DNA of 64,000 nt from an uncultured Bacteroidales bacterium (GTDB lineage Bacteria; Bacteroidota; Bacteroidia; Bacteroidales; F082), in the NCBI GenBank assembly GCA_905233685.1, contig CAJOEZ010000017.1, positions 1 to 64,000 of the forward strand, written 5' to 3'. The translations under genes and the position numbers were made by a program. The notes under the pieces were generated by a model that saw only the letters and a program-made list of their open reading frames with translations, made no database searches and was not told the origin of the DNA. Below, in pieces: positions 52,024 through 60,707 of this stretch (position 1 is the first letter of the stretch; the number at the start of each line of letters is the position of its first letter).

Positions 52024-52541
52024 ACCCCGCCAAGCATTGGTACGCCCTCTACGTGAAGTCGAGGTCGGAAAAGAAAGTGCTGACGCAGCTTGAAGAGCAG
52101 GGTTTTGAGGCGTTTCTGCCTTTGGTGACCCATGTCAAGCAGTGGAGCGACAGAAAAAAAAAGGTTGAAGAACCCTTGTTCAAGTCGTATGTATTCGTAC
52201 ACTCTACCGACAAAGAGCACTATCCTATCCTAAACGTTTATGGTGTGGTGAAATTTGTTACTTTCGAACACAAAGCGGTTGTCGTTCCCGATAACCAAAT
52301 CCTTGCCATCAAACGCTATATCGATGACTTTCAGGAAGAGGAAAACAACCTGAAAAACACCGAGTTGAAAGAAGGGCAAATGGTCAGGATTATCGCGGGA
52401 CCGTTGATGGGTCTCACCGGCCGACTGAAATCGGTGAAAAACAAGAAGTATCTGATTGTCTACATCGAAGCTGTCGGGCAGTACATCTCCGTCAACATTC
52501 CGAGGACGAAAGTCGAGCCGATTGTAGAAAAAGAAAAATAA
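52020..52541 (+). CDS. NusG-family antiterminator (UpxY-like)
   Basis: A NusG paralogue of the type that controls polysaccharide operons in Bacteroides. NGN domain: HWYALYVKSRSEKKVLTQLEEQGFEAFLPLVTHVKQWSDRKKKVEEPLFKSYVFV. KOW motif: LKEGQMVRIIAGPLMGLTGRLKSV. 173 residues, normal. UpxY genes usually head their operon; here the gene lies after the Wzc-like gene with a four-base overlap and no glycosyltransferase genes follow. Its target transcript may therefore be elsewhere. Confidence 0.92.
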   Translation: MNPAKHWYALYVKSRSEKKVLTQLEEQGFEAFLPLVTHVKQWSDRKKKVEEPLFKSYVFVHSTDKEHYPILNVYGVVKFVTFEHKAVVVPDNQILAIKRYIDDFQEEENNLKNTELKEGQMVRIIAGPLMGLTGRLKSVKNKKYLIVYIEAVGQYISVNIPRTKVEPIVEKEK

Positions 52542-52566
52542 ATTCTTGCATTTCAACGAATAATAG

Positions 52567-52574
52567 TATTTTTG
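52567..52574 (+). promoter_or_regulatory. -7 element (TATTTTTG) of the coiled-coil protein gene
   Basis: TATTTTTG lies 18 nt before the start at 52593, so this gene need not depend on the upstream operon. Confidence 0.6.
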
Positions 52575-52592
52575 CAACAAAATAATCAAGAT

Positions 52593-53507
52593 ATGGATTC
52601 AGAGAAGAAAAACAACAAAACCATTCTTATCGCTGCACTGGCGGCGTTGGCGATAGCTCTCATCGCCCTTTTCATCATGATTGGGAAATTCTCATCGACG
52701 AAAAGCGACTTGAAAAAACTCGAAGCTGAAAAGGAGATGCAACGCCTTGATTTCCAAGCAGAAGTTGACAGCCTCATGCGGGTTCACAACGAGCTCAAGG
52801 AAAGTTACGGCGAGCTGAGTGCTGAGTTAGCCGAAAAAGACAGCATCATCCAAGCTGATGCCATTGAAATCAAGAAACTCCTTGATTCACAATGGGATTA
52901 CAACAGAATCAAGCAGAAAGTAGCCTCGCTGCAAGCCATTTCGCAAAAGTATGTTCGCCAAATGGATTCGCTCTATACCGTTAACCGCGAATTGGTGGCC
53001 GAAAACGAACGCATCCGCGAAGAATACCAGGCCGAACGCCGTGAGAACTCCAACCTCACCAGACAAAAGGAAGAACTGACCAACAAGGTGAACATGGCTT
53101 CGACCATGAAGATTTACAGCCTTTCAGCGACTCCTATCTATTTCAAAGGCGGCAGCAAGGAAACTGAAACCAACAAAGCCAACCGCGCCGAGCGCGTCAG
53201 GCTCGACTTTACTCTGGCTCAGAACGACTTGGTTCAAGCCGGCACCAAACTCTTCTACATCCGCATCGCTGACCCCTCCAAGTCAATTATCTGCAAAGGC
53301 ACTGGCGACGAGTATGCCTTCGAGTCGAATGGCGAGACCTTGCAATACACCGAAAAGGTCACCGTCAACTACGACAACAAGGAGAAAGACGTGGTTGCCT
53401 ACTACATCAAGCCTGCGAGCATCAAGATGATGCCGGGTTACTATTTCGTGGACATCTACGAGCAAGGCGGAAAATTGGTCGGACAGACTTCCTTTGAGCT
53501 GAAGTAA
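52593..53507 (+). CDS. Membrane-anchored coiled-coil protein of unknown function
   Basis: Start at MDSEKKNNKT. One transmembrane helix (ILIAALAALAIALIALFIMIG, residues ~9-30) is followed by ~130 residues of heptad-rich coiled coil (KLEAEKEMQRLDFQAEVDSLMRVHNELKESYGELSAELAEKD...). A ~130-residue beta-rich C-terminal domain comes last (MKIYSLSATPIYFKGGSKETETNKANRAERVRLDFTLAQNDLVQAGTKLFYIRIADPSK ... GYYFVDIYEQGGKLVGQTSFELK). The topology suggests the C-terminus is in the periplasm. Bacteroidota genomes often carry such proteins; no function is known to me. Confidence 0.75.
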   Translation: MDSEKKNNKTILIAALAALAIALIALFIMIGKFSSTKSDLKKLEAEKEMQRLDFQAEVDSLMRVHNELKESYGELSAELAEKDSIIQADAIEIKKLLDSQWDYNRIKQKVASLQAISQKYVRQMDSLYTVNRELVAENERIREEYQAERRENSNLTRQKEELTNKVNMASTMKIYSLSATPIYFKGGSKETETNKANRAERVRLDFTLAQNDLVQAGTKLFYIRIADPSKSIICKGTGDEYAFESNGETLQYTEKVTVNYDNKEKDVVAYYIKPASIKMMPGYYFVDIYEQGGKLVGQTSFELK

Positions 53508-53511
53508 TCGG

Positions 53512-54234
53512 CTACAAAACGGCTTGAAGCACCTCGTGTGAATGGAAATCTTTCATCACAGGGGCGTGGAGTCGCATATACAGAATCAGACTATCAAGTA
53601 ATGCACGCCTCTGCTGCAACTGAAGCGGCAGATGACAAGCTTCATCGATGCCAAGGTTTAATAAGGCTTGCAACAACAATGCTGATTCGGCATCCAAATA
53701 ATACGGATGAAGCGGATAATCATGTTCGAAAACACCTTCCATCATGTCGAAGCAATCGCCCGACAAGAAATTCGTTTTTGGATAAAAGCCCAAATAGCGC
53801 GTCAATTCAAGCGTGAAATACAAAGGGAAATTCGCGTAACGGCTTTCCACCAAATCGAGCCATTGCAACGACCGGACAATGAAGTCGTACAAAGACTCAT
53901 TCTGCTCCTGACCTACCAATGTTTTTGAAAGCAATTCGCTGATATACAAAAGAATTGCACTCTTATTCATTACCGAAGGAATGTTCTGGTACACACAAGC
54001 AAGCTGCACTTCCTTCATGTAGCCCAAAGAAGCACCCTCAAGCTTTCTCGTCTCCACGAAACTGATGATGTTCATCTGCTGAAACAGCGCCACCTTATTC
54101 TTTGAATTACGGCTGAAAGCGCCCTTCAACATATAGGAACGCAAGCCGAAATTACGGGTAAAAACCTTCACAATCAGGCTGGAATCGCCATAACGCAGGC
54201 TTTGCAGGACAACGCCTTGTATCTTGTCGTCCAT
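53512..54234 (-). CDS. recO: DNA repair protein RecO
   Basis: Recombination mediator that helps load RecA on SSB-coated DNA. Start at MDDKIQGVVLQSLRYGDSSLIVKVFTRNFGLRSYMLKGAF (the OB-fold domain); upstream in-frame residues belong to another gene's DNA. C-terminal helices end in LDSLILYMRLHAPVMKDFHSHEVLQAVL, typical of Bacteroidota RecO. 240 residues. Its ATG overlaps the porZ stop by one base (TGATG). Confidence 0.93.
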   Translation of the reverse strand: MDDKIQGVVLQSLRYGDSSLIVKVFTRNFGLRSYMLKGAFSRNSKNKVALFQQMNIISFVETRKLEGASLGYMKEVQLACVYQNIPSVMNKSAILLYISELLSKTLVGQEQNESLYDFIVRSLQWLDLVESRYANFPLYFTLELTRYLGFYPKTNFLSGDCFDMMEGVFEHDYPLHPYYLDAESALLLQALLNLGIDEACHLPLQLQQRRALLDSLILYMRLHAPVMKDFHSHEVLQAVL

Positions 54235-56555
54235 CAATTCAGGATAAGAATCTTGGTCGCCAAGCGGTTGGCGCCATCCTTTGTGCTGGTAAAAATCAGA
54301 TAAACGCCAGGGCTGACTTTCCGTCCATCGACGGTGGTGCAATCCCAAACAGCCTGACCGCCTTCTGACATAAGCTGAGTGACAAACGCCCCATCGACAG
54401 TGGTGATGCGCACCAATGAATTGGCAACCAATCCCTTGATGCCCACATAACCCTGATAGTCTTTGTATACGGGGTTGGGATAAGCTACCACATCACTGAC
54501 ATCAGGACTGGGCGGCGTGGCTTCGGCGCGATAGGAAATGATGCCGCTGCCGGTTCCAAAAAACACCTCACCATTATTATCAATGGCCATGGCGTTCACG
54601 CTGTTTTCAAGTAAGGGACTGTTGTCAGTATTGAAACTGTGAATCAAGGTCGAATTTCTGTCTTGAGCGACCAAATACACACCCGTTTCCAATCCAAACC
54701 AAATGCTGTTGGAGCCATCCACAGCCATAGAAAGCACGTTGGAGCCGTCGAAAAGGAAATCATATTGTCCGGTGCCATCGTTGCGTGGCACTTTTTGTTT
54801 TATGGCATCGAAATTCGAGCCGTCGAAAATCTTCCTCGAGTCGCTAATCAAACAAGGGCCTCCCGTAGTACCAATCCACACGACACCATTTTGGTCGACA
54901 GCAAAACAATTGGCCGAGCCCGACAAGGCACCGCTTCCAACAGCAGTGTTAAGTCTGGCCACTTTGTCATCGGAACTAATGTCAAGCGTACCATTATCAT
55001 TGAATACGACGATTTCGCCACCGCGCCTAATAATCCATTTATAATTATTCTTGTCAACCATTAGGGTACCAATATCTATTCCACCAAGACTTCCGCCAAG
55101 ACTGCACGAGTGCCATGTGCCGTTGCGTTCCATGACCGAGAGAGGGTTGCTAGCGCCCGAATTGGCCACCCATAGGTTACCTTTGCTGTCAAAGGCCAAG
55201 CCGCTGATGAGAATTTTCGGATCGGTATCGGCTACCCAATAGCCGAGAGTGCTATTATCGGCGTTATAGACCTCTACCACCTCACCGTCCTTAAGCTTGA
55301 GCAAGCCAAAGCCCCATGTGCCAACATAGGTTACCGATGGGTCTTTGGGGTCGGTCACCGTGCAAATAAAGTCGGAATAGCCGCCGAGTGAAGATGTGTT
55401 GTCTTTGTCGAAAATGGTCCACAAGCCATCGAAACGGGCCACGCCTTCCGTCATATAGCGTTTACTCCAGTTGGCTGCATAGCCACCTGTAGCAATCCAA
55501 ACCTGGTCGCCGGAAGATTGCAATTGGAACACATTTTTCGAGGCGGGACCGTTGGGCAGCACGTCCATATTGTTCCAGCCGTCGGAAGTTCTGATCATGC
55601 CACGTTTCGAATCGCCAATCCAAAAGTTGCCAACGTTGTCGATGGCCGTTGAAAGCGGTTCGATGGAGCCGCCCGGCAAGTAAATCTGCATGGTTTGGTT
55701 CCAATTGCGGTCAAAAACCATGACACTATAACGGTTGGTCACCACCAAACGATCGTCATAGGCGCGCAGCTCCGGCTTTTGCGATACGTTGTCCTTGTCG
55801 AAATAAGTCCAACTGCTGCCGTCGAAAATGAACACTGTATCCGCATTAAAGCCTCCGTCATAATTCAGCAGCAGCTTGCCGTTAAACACCTCCATTTGGT
55901 CGTAGCTCAAATGAGGATGAATCAGGTTGGTCATGAAATTCCATGCAGTGTAGTTAGCCAAATTAGGACTGCTCTTCAAGGCCCAATACACGCCATCGGT
56001 TGAGCAAGCATAGATGTTGCCATTGAAGAAGGCTATATCCGTCACATTGACCGCATCTCCGTGATTTCCAATGTAATAAGTATCCTTAACCTCTTCCCTC
56101 TTCAGGTCAAACACGACGATACCGAAGCCGCAAGCCACATAGGCCAAGTCGCCATCAAAGCGCACGTTGTTGATGCTTTTGTTGCCCAAAATGCTCTTAT
56201 CCTTGATGTCGCTCATATTGGTGACGTTGCCTTCACTATCGACAAGGTCGACATTGGCATTGGTGTAGGCCACGAAGAGTTTCCGTTGGCTCTCGTTGTA
56301 GCGTATCTTGCTGATTCCGATATCGGAAAGGCCATTCACCTTGTTGAGGATATTGATGGAATTATCCTCCTTGTCGTAATAGAACAGCTCGTATTCCGTG
56401 GCAGCGAAGATTCTATGTCCAATCGGCTCAACATCAATGACCTTCCGATAAGGCAAATGCGTGCGCCAATGGCCAATCCCGACGCCATCTTGGGCGAAAG
56501 CCGATGAAACCAAACCTGCAACTATGATGAGGGTAAAGAGTCTGAACTTGTTCAT
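54234..56555 (-). CDS. porZ: T9SS component PorZ-like, double beta-propeller with sorting domain
   Basis: Start at MNKFRLFTLIIVAGLVSSAFAQ, a signal peptide. The mature protein begins GVGIGHWRTHLPYRKVIDVEPIGHRIFAATEYELFYYDKEDNSINILNKVNGLSDIGISKIRYNE, which matches the PorZ N-terminus pattern. Many two-component-type propeller blades follow (GGSIEPLSTAIDNVGNFWIGDSKRGMIR; FAVDQNGVVWIGTTGGPCL; AMAIDNNGEVFFGTGSGIISYR). It ends with its own T9SS domain (VAYPNPVYKDYQGYVGIKG ... VSPGVYLIFTS ... ATKILILN). PorZ sits on the cell surface with the PorU/PorV sortase complex and delivers anionic LPS (work in Porphyromonas). 773 residues, consistent. Confidence 0.85.
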   Translation of the reverse strand: MNKFRLFTLIIVAGLVSSAFAQDGVGIGHWRTHLPYRKVIDVEPIGHRIFAATEYELFYYDKEDNSINILNKVNGLSDIGISKIRYNESQRKLFVAYTNANVDLVDSEGNVTNMSDIKDKSILGNKSINNVRFDGDLAYVACGFGIVVFDLKREEVKDTYYIGNHGDAVNVTDIAFFNGNIYACSTDGVYWALKSSPNLANYTAWNFMTNLIHPHLSYDQMEVFNGKLLLNYDGGFNADTVFIFDGSSWTYFDKDNVSQKPELRAYDDRLVVTNRYSVMVFDRNWNQTMQIYLPGGSIEPLSTAIDNVGNFWIGDSKRGMIRTSDGWNNMDVLPNGPASKNVFQLQSSGDQVWIATGGYAANWSKRYMTEGVARFDGLWTIFDKDNTSSLGGYSDFICTVTDPKDPSVTYVGTWGFGLLKLKDGEVVEVYNADNSTLGYWVADTDPKILISGLAFDSKGNLWVANSGASNPLSVMERNGTWHSCSLGGSLGGIDIGTLMVDKNNYKWIIRRGGEIVVFNDNGTLDISSDDKVARLNTAVGSGALSGSANCFAVDQNGVVWIGTTGGPCLISDSRKIFDGSNFDAIKQKVPRNDGTGQYDFLFDGSNVLSMAVDGSNSIWFGLETGVYLVAQDRNSTLIHSFNTDNSPLLENSVNAMAIDNNGEVFFGTGSGIISYRAEATPPSPDVSDVVAYPNPVYKDYQGYVGIKGLVANSLVRITTVDGAFVTQLMSEGGQAVWDCTTVDGRKVSPGVYLIFTSTKDGANRLATKILILN

Positions 56556-56648
56556 AATAGATGTCATTTTGAGCGGTAAAAATACGAATTTATGGCATAC
56601 TAACGCTGAATTGGCGGTTTTATTGTGCCCTTCAAAAATAAACAAAAG

Positions 56649-56679
56649 AAGCAAACAACTGAAATTCAATTGTTTGCTT
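56649..56679 (-). terminator. Terminator of tRNA-Arg
   Basis: AAGCAAACAA and TTGTTTGCTT arms form a ten-base stem; on the minus strand it is followed by a T-rich tail. It is nine bases downstream of the tRNA 3' end. Confidence 0.8.
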
Positions 56680-56687
56680 AAACTTTG

Positions 56688-56759
56688 TAGCCCCACTAGG
56701 ACTCGAACCTAGATTTAAAGTTTAGGAAACTTCCGTTCTATCCCTTGAACTATGAGGCC
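56688..56759 (-). tRNA. tRNA-Arg (CCT)
   Basis: Read on the minus strand: acceptor GGCCTCA/TGGGGCT (with wobble pairs), D-stem GTTC/GAAC, anticodon loop TTCCTAA with CCT, T-arm CTAGG TTCGAGT CCTAG, discriminator A. CCA is not encoded. Confidence 0.92.
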
Positions 56760-56898
56760 ATTGGCTAAAACCGCTGCAAAAGTACGGTTTTTTCTGAAAT
56801 GAAAGCAATTGTTTTTGAAAAACGTTTATCCTCTTTGTGCCGCCGTGCATAGATTCCAGCTACCGCACATGCCTCCGCTGGAATGACATGCACGTCTG
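56760..56898. other. Gap between tRNA-Arg and xth
   Basis: No gene is recognised. A short imperfect repeat (CCGTGCATAGATTCCAGC ... GCTGGAATGACATGCACG) forms an inverted pair at about 56841-56894, a hairpin just after the xth stop that may act as its terminator. Confidence 0.5.
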
Positions 56899-57660
56899 CT
56901 ATTTCAAGTCGAGGACAATGGGGCAGTGGTCGGAGTGCATCACCTGCGGCAAAATGTCGACATTGGCGATGCGGTCGGCGAGGTTGTCAGTCACCATGTG
57001 GTAGTCGATGCGCCAGCCGAGGTTCTTCTGCCTTGCGCCAGCGCGAAAGCTCCACCAACTGTAGCGGTTCGGCTCCTTCACCAAATGGCGGAAGGTGTCG
57101 ATGTAGCCGTCGCTGAGAAAGTCGGTCATCCACTGGCGCTCCTCGGGCAGGAATCCCGACGCGGTGTCGTGCTTTCTCGGGTTATTGATATCGATGTCCT
57201 CGTGGCAGATGTTGTAGTCGCCCGAGAGCACAAGCTGCGGCCTTTCTTTGCGCAACTCATTGACGTACTGGCGGAAAAAGTCCAACCACACCATCTTAAA
57301 AGCTTGGCGCTCGTCGCCTGTGGTGCCCGAAGGGTGATAGACGCTCACCACCGACAAGTCGCCGAAGTCGGCGCGGAGGAAGCGGCCCTCATTGTCGTAA
57401 AGTGGCTCATTCATGCCGTAGGCCACATTATCAGGTTCTTTTTTGGTGATGAGACCGACGCCGCTGTAGCCTTTCTTTTGGGCGGGAAACCAATAATGGC
57501 GGTAGCCCATCATCTCGAAGTCCATCAAGGGAATTTGGTCGGGCGTGGCCTTCAGCTCCTGGAAGCAGAGCACGTCGGGTTGGTATTCATTGATCCATTG
57601 CAGCAGGCCCTTATTGATGGCTGCGCGGATGCCGTTCACGTTATAACTGACGATTTTCAT
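56899..57660 (-). CDS. xth: Exodeoxyribonuclease III
   Basis: AP endonuclease / 3'-5' exonuclease of base-excision repair. Motifs are MKIVSYNVNGIRAAINKGLLQWI, the LCFQELKA metal-site Glu, the GYSGVGL and VVSVYHPSG segments, LSGDYNICHEDIDINNPRKH, the YSWWSFR loop and the final MHSDHCPIVLDLK (catalytic Asp-His). 253 residues, normal. No damage-regulated sequence is seen. Confidence 0.97.
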   Translation of the reverse strand: MKIVSYNVNGIRAAINKGLLQWINEYQPDVLCFQELKATPDQIPLMDFEMMGYRHYWFPAQKKGYSGVGLITKKEPDNVAYGMNEPLYDNEGRFLRADFGDLSVVSVYHPSGTTGDERQAFKMVWLDFFRQYVNELRKERPQLVLSGDYNICHEDIDINNPRKHDTASGFLPEERQWMTDFLSDGYIDTFRHLVKEPNRYSWWSFRAGARQKNLGWRIDYHMVTDNLADRIANVDILPQVMHSDHCPIVLDLK

Positions 57661-57780
57661 GGTGTTTGTTTTATGGGATACACTTCGTGTAGAAATCGTG
57701 CGAAAATAGTGAAAAAGTCATTTCTTTTTTCGTTGCGCGTTACTTTTTCCTATTTTAGCGGCCAAAAAACGACAGAGACC

Positions 57781-59559
57781 GTGTTAAAAGACAGAATTAA
57801 CGGATGGATTGACCGCTTCAATGCATGGCGGACGACACACATGAGCGACCGCCGTTTCATGCTGATACTCAGCATCCCGACGGGCTTTCTTGCGGGCGTG
57901 GCAGCCATCATCATCAAGAAATTGGCGCATGGCATCCGTGATGTGGTCATCAACGCGCAGTTCACCTATTCGCATTTGCTGTATTTCATTTGCCCCACCA
58001 TCGGCATCCTGCTCACGATTCTATTTTGTAAATATATTCTGAAGAAACCCGTCGGGCACGGTATTCCAGGCATCCTCTATGCCATCTCGAAAAAAGAGGG
58101 CAAGGTGGACAGAAGTAGCACCTGGTCGAGCATCATCACCAGCGCCTTGACCGTCGGCTTCGGCGGTTCTGTCGGTCTGGAAGGCCCCAGCGTTTCGACG
58201 GGCGGCAGCATCGGTTCCAATATTGGCCAAGCTTTGAAACTCGACCGCAAGCACACCATCCAACTCATCGGCATGGGCGGCACAGCGGCCATAGCGGCCA
58301 TTTTCCAAGCGCCCATCACGGGCATCGTCTTCGCCTTGGAGGTGTTCATGATAGACCTGTCGCTCAACGCCATCGTGCCTATCATCTGCTCCTCCTTTGT
58401 CGCCATCCTGACTGCCTACTGGTTCTTGGGACAAACGGTGGAGTATTCCGCTGTGATTACTGAAGGTTTCATCCCATCCAATGCCTTGTATTACATCGGT
58501 TTGGGCGTGTTTGCGGGCTTGGTATCGGCTTATTTCCTCAAGGTGAGTTTTAGCGTGGAGAAGCAGTTCAGGAGAATCGGGAGCCCTTGGACGCGCCTGC
58601 TCATTGGAGGTACGCTTTTGGGCATCTTAATCTTTTTGTTTCCAGCGCTTTACGGCGAAGGTTACGAAGCCATCAACTCGGCCTTGCGCGGCGACTACAG
58701 CCCCATTTTCGGAAATCAATGGTTCGAACGGTTCAAGGACTTTGACCTCGTGGTCATCATCCTCTTTGCCAGCATGATTCTGCTGAAAGCCTTTGCCACG
58801 GCGTTCACCTTCGGGGCGGGCGGTGTGGGCGGCACCTTTGCTCCGGCTTTGTTTATCGGCGCTTTTACGGGCTTGCTTTTTGCCACTTTGGTCAATTATT
58901 TGGGCATAGGTAACCTCGACCCAGCCAAATTTGCCCTCGTCGGGATGAGCGGCCTTGTAGCGGGTATGCTCCATGCACCGCTGACGGGCATTTTCCTTAT
59001 CGCCGAAATCACCAACGGTTACGCGCTCATCGTCCCATTGATGATTGTCTCGGCCTTGGCTTACGCCATCAACCGACTGTTTTTCAAGCATTCCATTTAT
59101 ACCAATGCCGTAGCCGAGCAGGGAGTGGAAGTGACGCACAACAAGGACAAGAGTATTCTTAACATGTTAGCTATCAACCAGTTAATAGAGACCAATTTCA
59201 GCCCTATCGATCCTGATTGCCTCTTCCGCGACCTGTTGCCGTTGGTTTCATCCTCAAAGCGTAACATTTTCCCCGTGGTCGACAAGAATGGCGTTTTTTG
59301 CGGTCATGTGCTGTTCGACGATGTGCGCGGCATCCTCTTCGACAATCAATATTACAACCAATCCATACAGAATTTTGCCGTCCTCCCCGATTATGTCATC
59401 CACCCCGACGAGTCGATGGAGGAGATAGTGCAAAAGTTCCAGAAATCAGGCAAATACAACATCCCCGTGGTGCAAAACGGGCAATATTTGGGCTACATTT
59501 CGCGGGCCAACGTGTTTTCGGCCTACCGCAACATGATGAGCGAGATTTCAGAGGATTGA
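57781..59559 (+). CDS. ClC-family chloride channel/antiporter with CBS domains
   Basis: The start is taken as GTG at 57781 (VLKDRINGWIDRFNAWRTTH), since the amphipathic lead helix belongs to the family; ATG at 57841 is an alternative. Selectivity motifs are GHGIPGIL, GSVGLEGPSVSTGGSIGSNIG (with the gating Glu) and GAGGVGGTFAPALFIGAFTG. The ~430-residue membrane domain is followed by two CBS motifs (SKRNIFPVVDKNGVFCGHVLFDDVRGILF and SGKYNIPVVQNGQYLGYISRANVFSAYR). 592 residues. It cannot be said from sequence alone whether it is a channel or a proton antiporter. Confidence 0.93.
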   Translation: MLKDRINGWIDRFNAWRTTHMSDRRFMLILSIPTGFLAGVAAIIIKKLAHGIRDVVINAQFTYSHLLYFICPTIGILLTILFCKYILKKPVGHGIPGILYAISKKEGKVDRSSTWSSIITSALTVGFGGSVGLEGPSVSTGGSIGSNIGQALKLDRKHTIQLIGMGGTAAIAAIFQAPITGIVFALEVFMIDLSLNAIVPIICSSFVAILTAYWFLGQTVEYSAVITEGFIPSNALYYIGLGVFAGLVSAYFLKVSFSVEKQFRRIGSPWTRLLIGGTLLGILIFLFPALYGEGYEAINSALRGDYSPIFGNQWFERFKDFDLVVIILFASMILLKAFATAFTFGAGGVGGTFAPALFIGAFTGLLFATLVNYLGIGNLDPAKFALVGMSGLVAGMLHAPLTGIFLIAEITNGYALIVPLMIVSALAYAINRLFFKHSIYTNAVAEQGVEVTHNKDKSILNMLAINQLIETNFSPIDPDCLFRDLLPLVSSSKRNIFPVVDKNGVFCGHVLFDDVRGILFDNQYYNQSIQNFAVLPDYVIHPDESMEEIVQKFQKSGKYNIPVVQNGQYLGYISRANVFSAYRNMMSEISED

Positions 59560-59691
59560 CAAAGCTATGTTAACTTTCTGATAATCAAATTAAAAACACT
59601 ATCAACAGCAGTTGTTGAAAAAAATCCTGACAAAACGCGATTTTTTCAGGCTGTGATTCGTTCTTCTTTCCTACTTTCGCGAAGTAAATAA

Positions 59692-59745
59692 ATGGATAAA
59701 AAAAGGGCGGTTAAACTGAAAACAGTTGTTTTTTTATCTTCATAA
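59692..59745 (+). CDS. Possible 17-residue leader peptide
   Basis: The frame encodes MDKKRAVKLKTVVFLSS. It lies in a 391-bp gap after the ClC gene and overlaps one hairpin (59714-59735) and precedes another (59750-59783). A TACTTTCG at 59672-59679 could be its -7 element. The arrangement looks like an attenuator leader, but there is no ribosome-binding site and no run of a single regulatory codon. Low certainty. Confidence 0.3.
   Translation: MDKKRAVKLKTVVFLSS
59714..59735 (+). terminator. Hairpin with T run after the ClC gene
   Basis: AACTG AAAA CAGTT followed by GTTTTTTTAT. It could end the ClC transcript. Confidence 0.6.
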
Positions 59746-59749
59746 TGGT

Positions 59750-59783
59750 GGTCGCCAGTGCTCATGCATCGGCGACCTTTTTA
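59750..59783 (+). terminator. Second terminator-like hairpin before the DUF481-like gene
   Basis: GGTCGCC and GGCGACC arms close a 14-base loop and are followed by TTTTTA. It stands between the possible leader peptide and the next gene. Confidence 0.7.
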
Positions 59784-59854
59784 TATGCGACGCATCGGTG
59801 CAAAAGAAAAATGGAGTTTTTTTATCAAAAAGGCTTCCGAATAAAAAATGTTTG

Positions 59855-59862
59855 TATTTTTG
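59855..59862 (+). promoter_or_regulatory. -7 element (TATTTTTG) of the DUF481-like gene
   Basis: TATTTTTG, 88 nt before the start at 59951. The region between holds no other feature that I recognise. Confidence 0.6.
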
Positions 59863-59950
59863 CAGCATTAGAACCCGCCAAGCCTCATCAACGATGCTCA
59901 AATGTGCGGGTCGTTTTGTTTTTGCAAACGTCAAACAAGCTTTAATTCCC

Positions 59951-60703
59951 ATGAAAACGAATAACAAGTTTTTTTTACTCATATTGTTGATTTTCAGTAT
60001 TTCACACGTAAACGCCCAAGAAAAGTGGAAGTTTGATTTCAGCCTTGGAGCCTCGGCGAACTCGGGCAACGTCAACAACTGCAACATCAGCAACAGCGCG
60101 GCGGTCAAACGCAACGACAGCCTTATCGCCCTCGACGTCCACTACAAGCTTCTTTTCAGTGCACTGATCCACGAGCATGACATAAGCCAAGAATGGGAAA
60201 CGACGAATTTCGAAATCAACGGTGCTGTGAAGCTTGACTTGTACCAATACGAAAGGTTTTCCCCATTTTTGGCTTGTGAGATGCTGACCAACAAATTCAA
60301 GGGCTACGACCTCAAGTTGAGTAGTCTCATCGGAATAAAGTACAGGATTTTTGTCAAGCCAAAAGTGTATGACTATTCTATCAGTGCCGCCTTAGTGTAT
60401 GATTGGGTCGACTACACCGACGAAACCAAGCTTCCGAAAAACAACTTCCGCGTCTCAATCCGGCCCAAGTTCACGCAAAAAATTGCCGAAAACCTAACGC
60501 TTTCGAACATCACTTTTTACCAGCCTTCGGTGCTTGATTTTGGCGACTTCATCATCAACAGCAAGACCAAGCTGGAGACCAAAATCACCAAGATGCTCTT
60601 CCTTGACTTTTCGTTCACCTACGAATACCGCAGCCGCGTTCCTTCCGAAAACTACAAGAAACACGACTTTTTATCAGAAATTTCCTTGAAGATTAAAATC
60701 TAA
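59951..60703 (+). CDS. Outer-membrane barrel protein, DUF481-like
   Basis: Start at MKTNNKFFLLILLIFSISHVNAQ, a signal peptide; the open frame upstream is non-coding leader. The mature part has YdiY/DUF481-like strands: WKFDFSLGASANSGNVNNCNISNSAAVKRNDSLIALDVHYKLLFS, YERFSPFLACEMLTNKFKGYDLKLSSLIGIKYRIF, VYDYSISAALVYDWVDYTDETKLPKNNFRVSIRPKFTQKIAENLTLSNITFYQPSVLDFGDFII, KTKLETKITKMLFLDFSFTYEYRSRVP. 250 residues. The role is unknown. It converges on the SDR gene with a 4-bp gap. Confidence 0.78.
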   Translation: MKTNNKFFLLILLIFSISHVNAQEKWKFDFSLGASANSGNVNNCNISNSAAVKRNDSLIALDVHYKLLFSALIHEHDISQEWETTNFEINGAVKLDLYQYERFSPFLACEMLTNKFKGYDLKLSSLIGIKYRIFVKPKVYDYSISAALVYDWVDYTDETKLPKNNFRVSIRPKFTQKIAENLTLSNITFYQPSVLDFGDFIINSKTKLETKITKMLFLDFSFTYEYRSRVPSENYKKHDFLSEISLKIKI

Positions 60704-60707
60704 ACCA

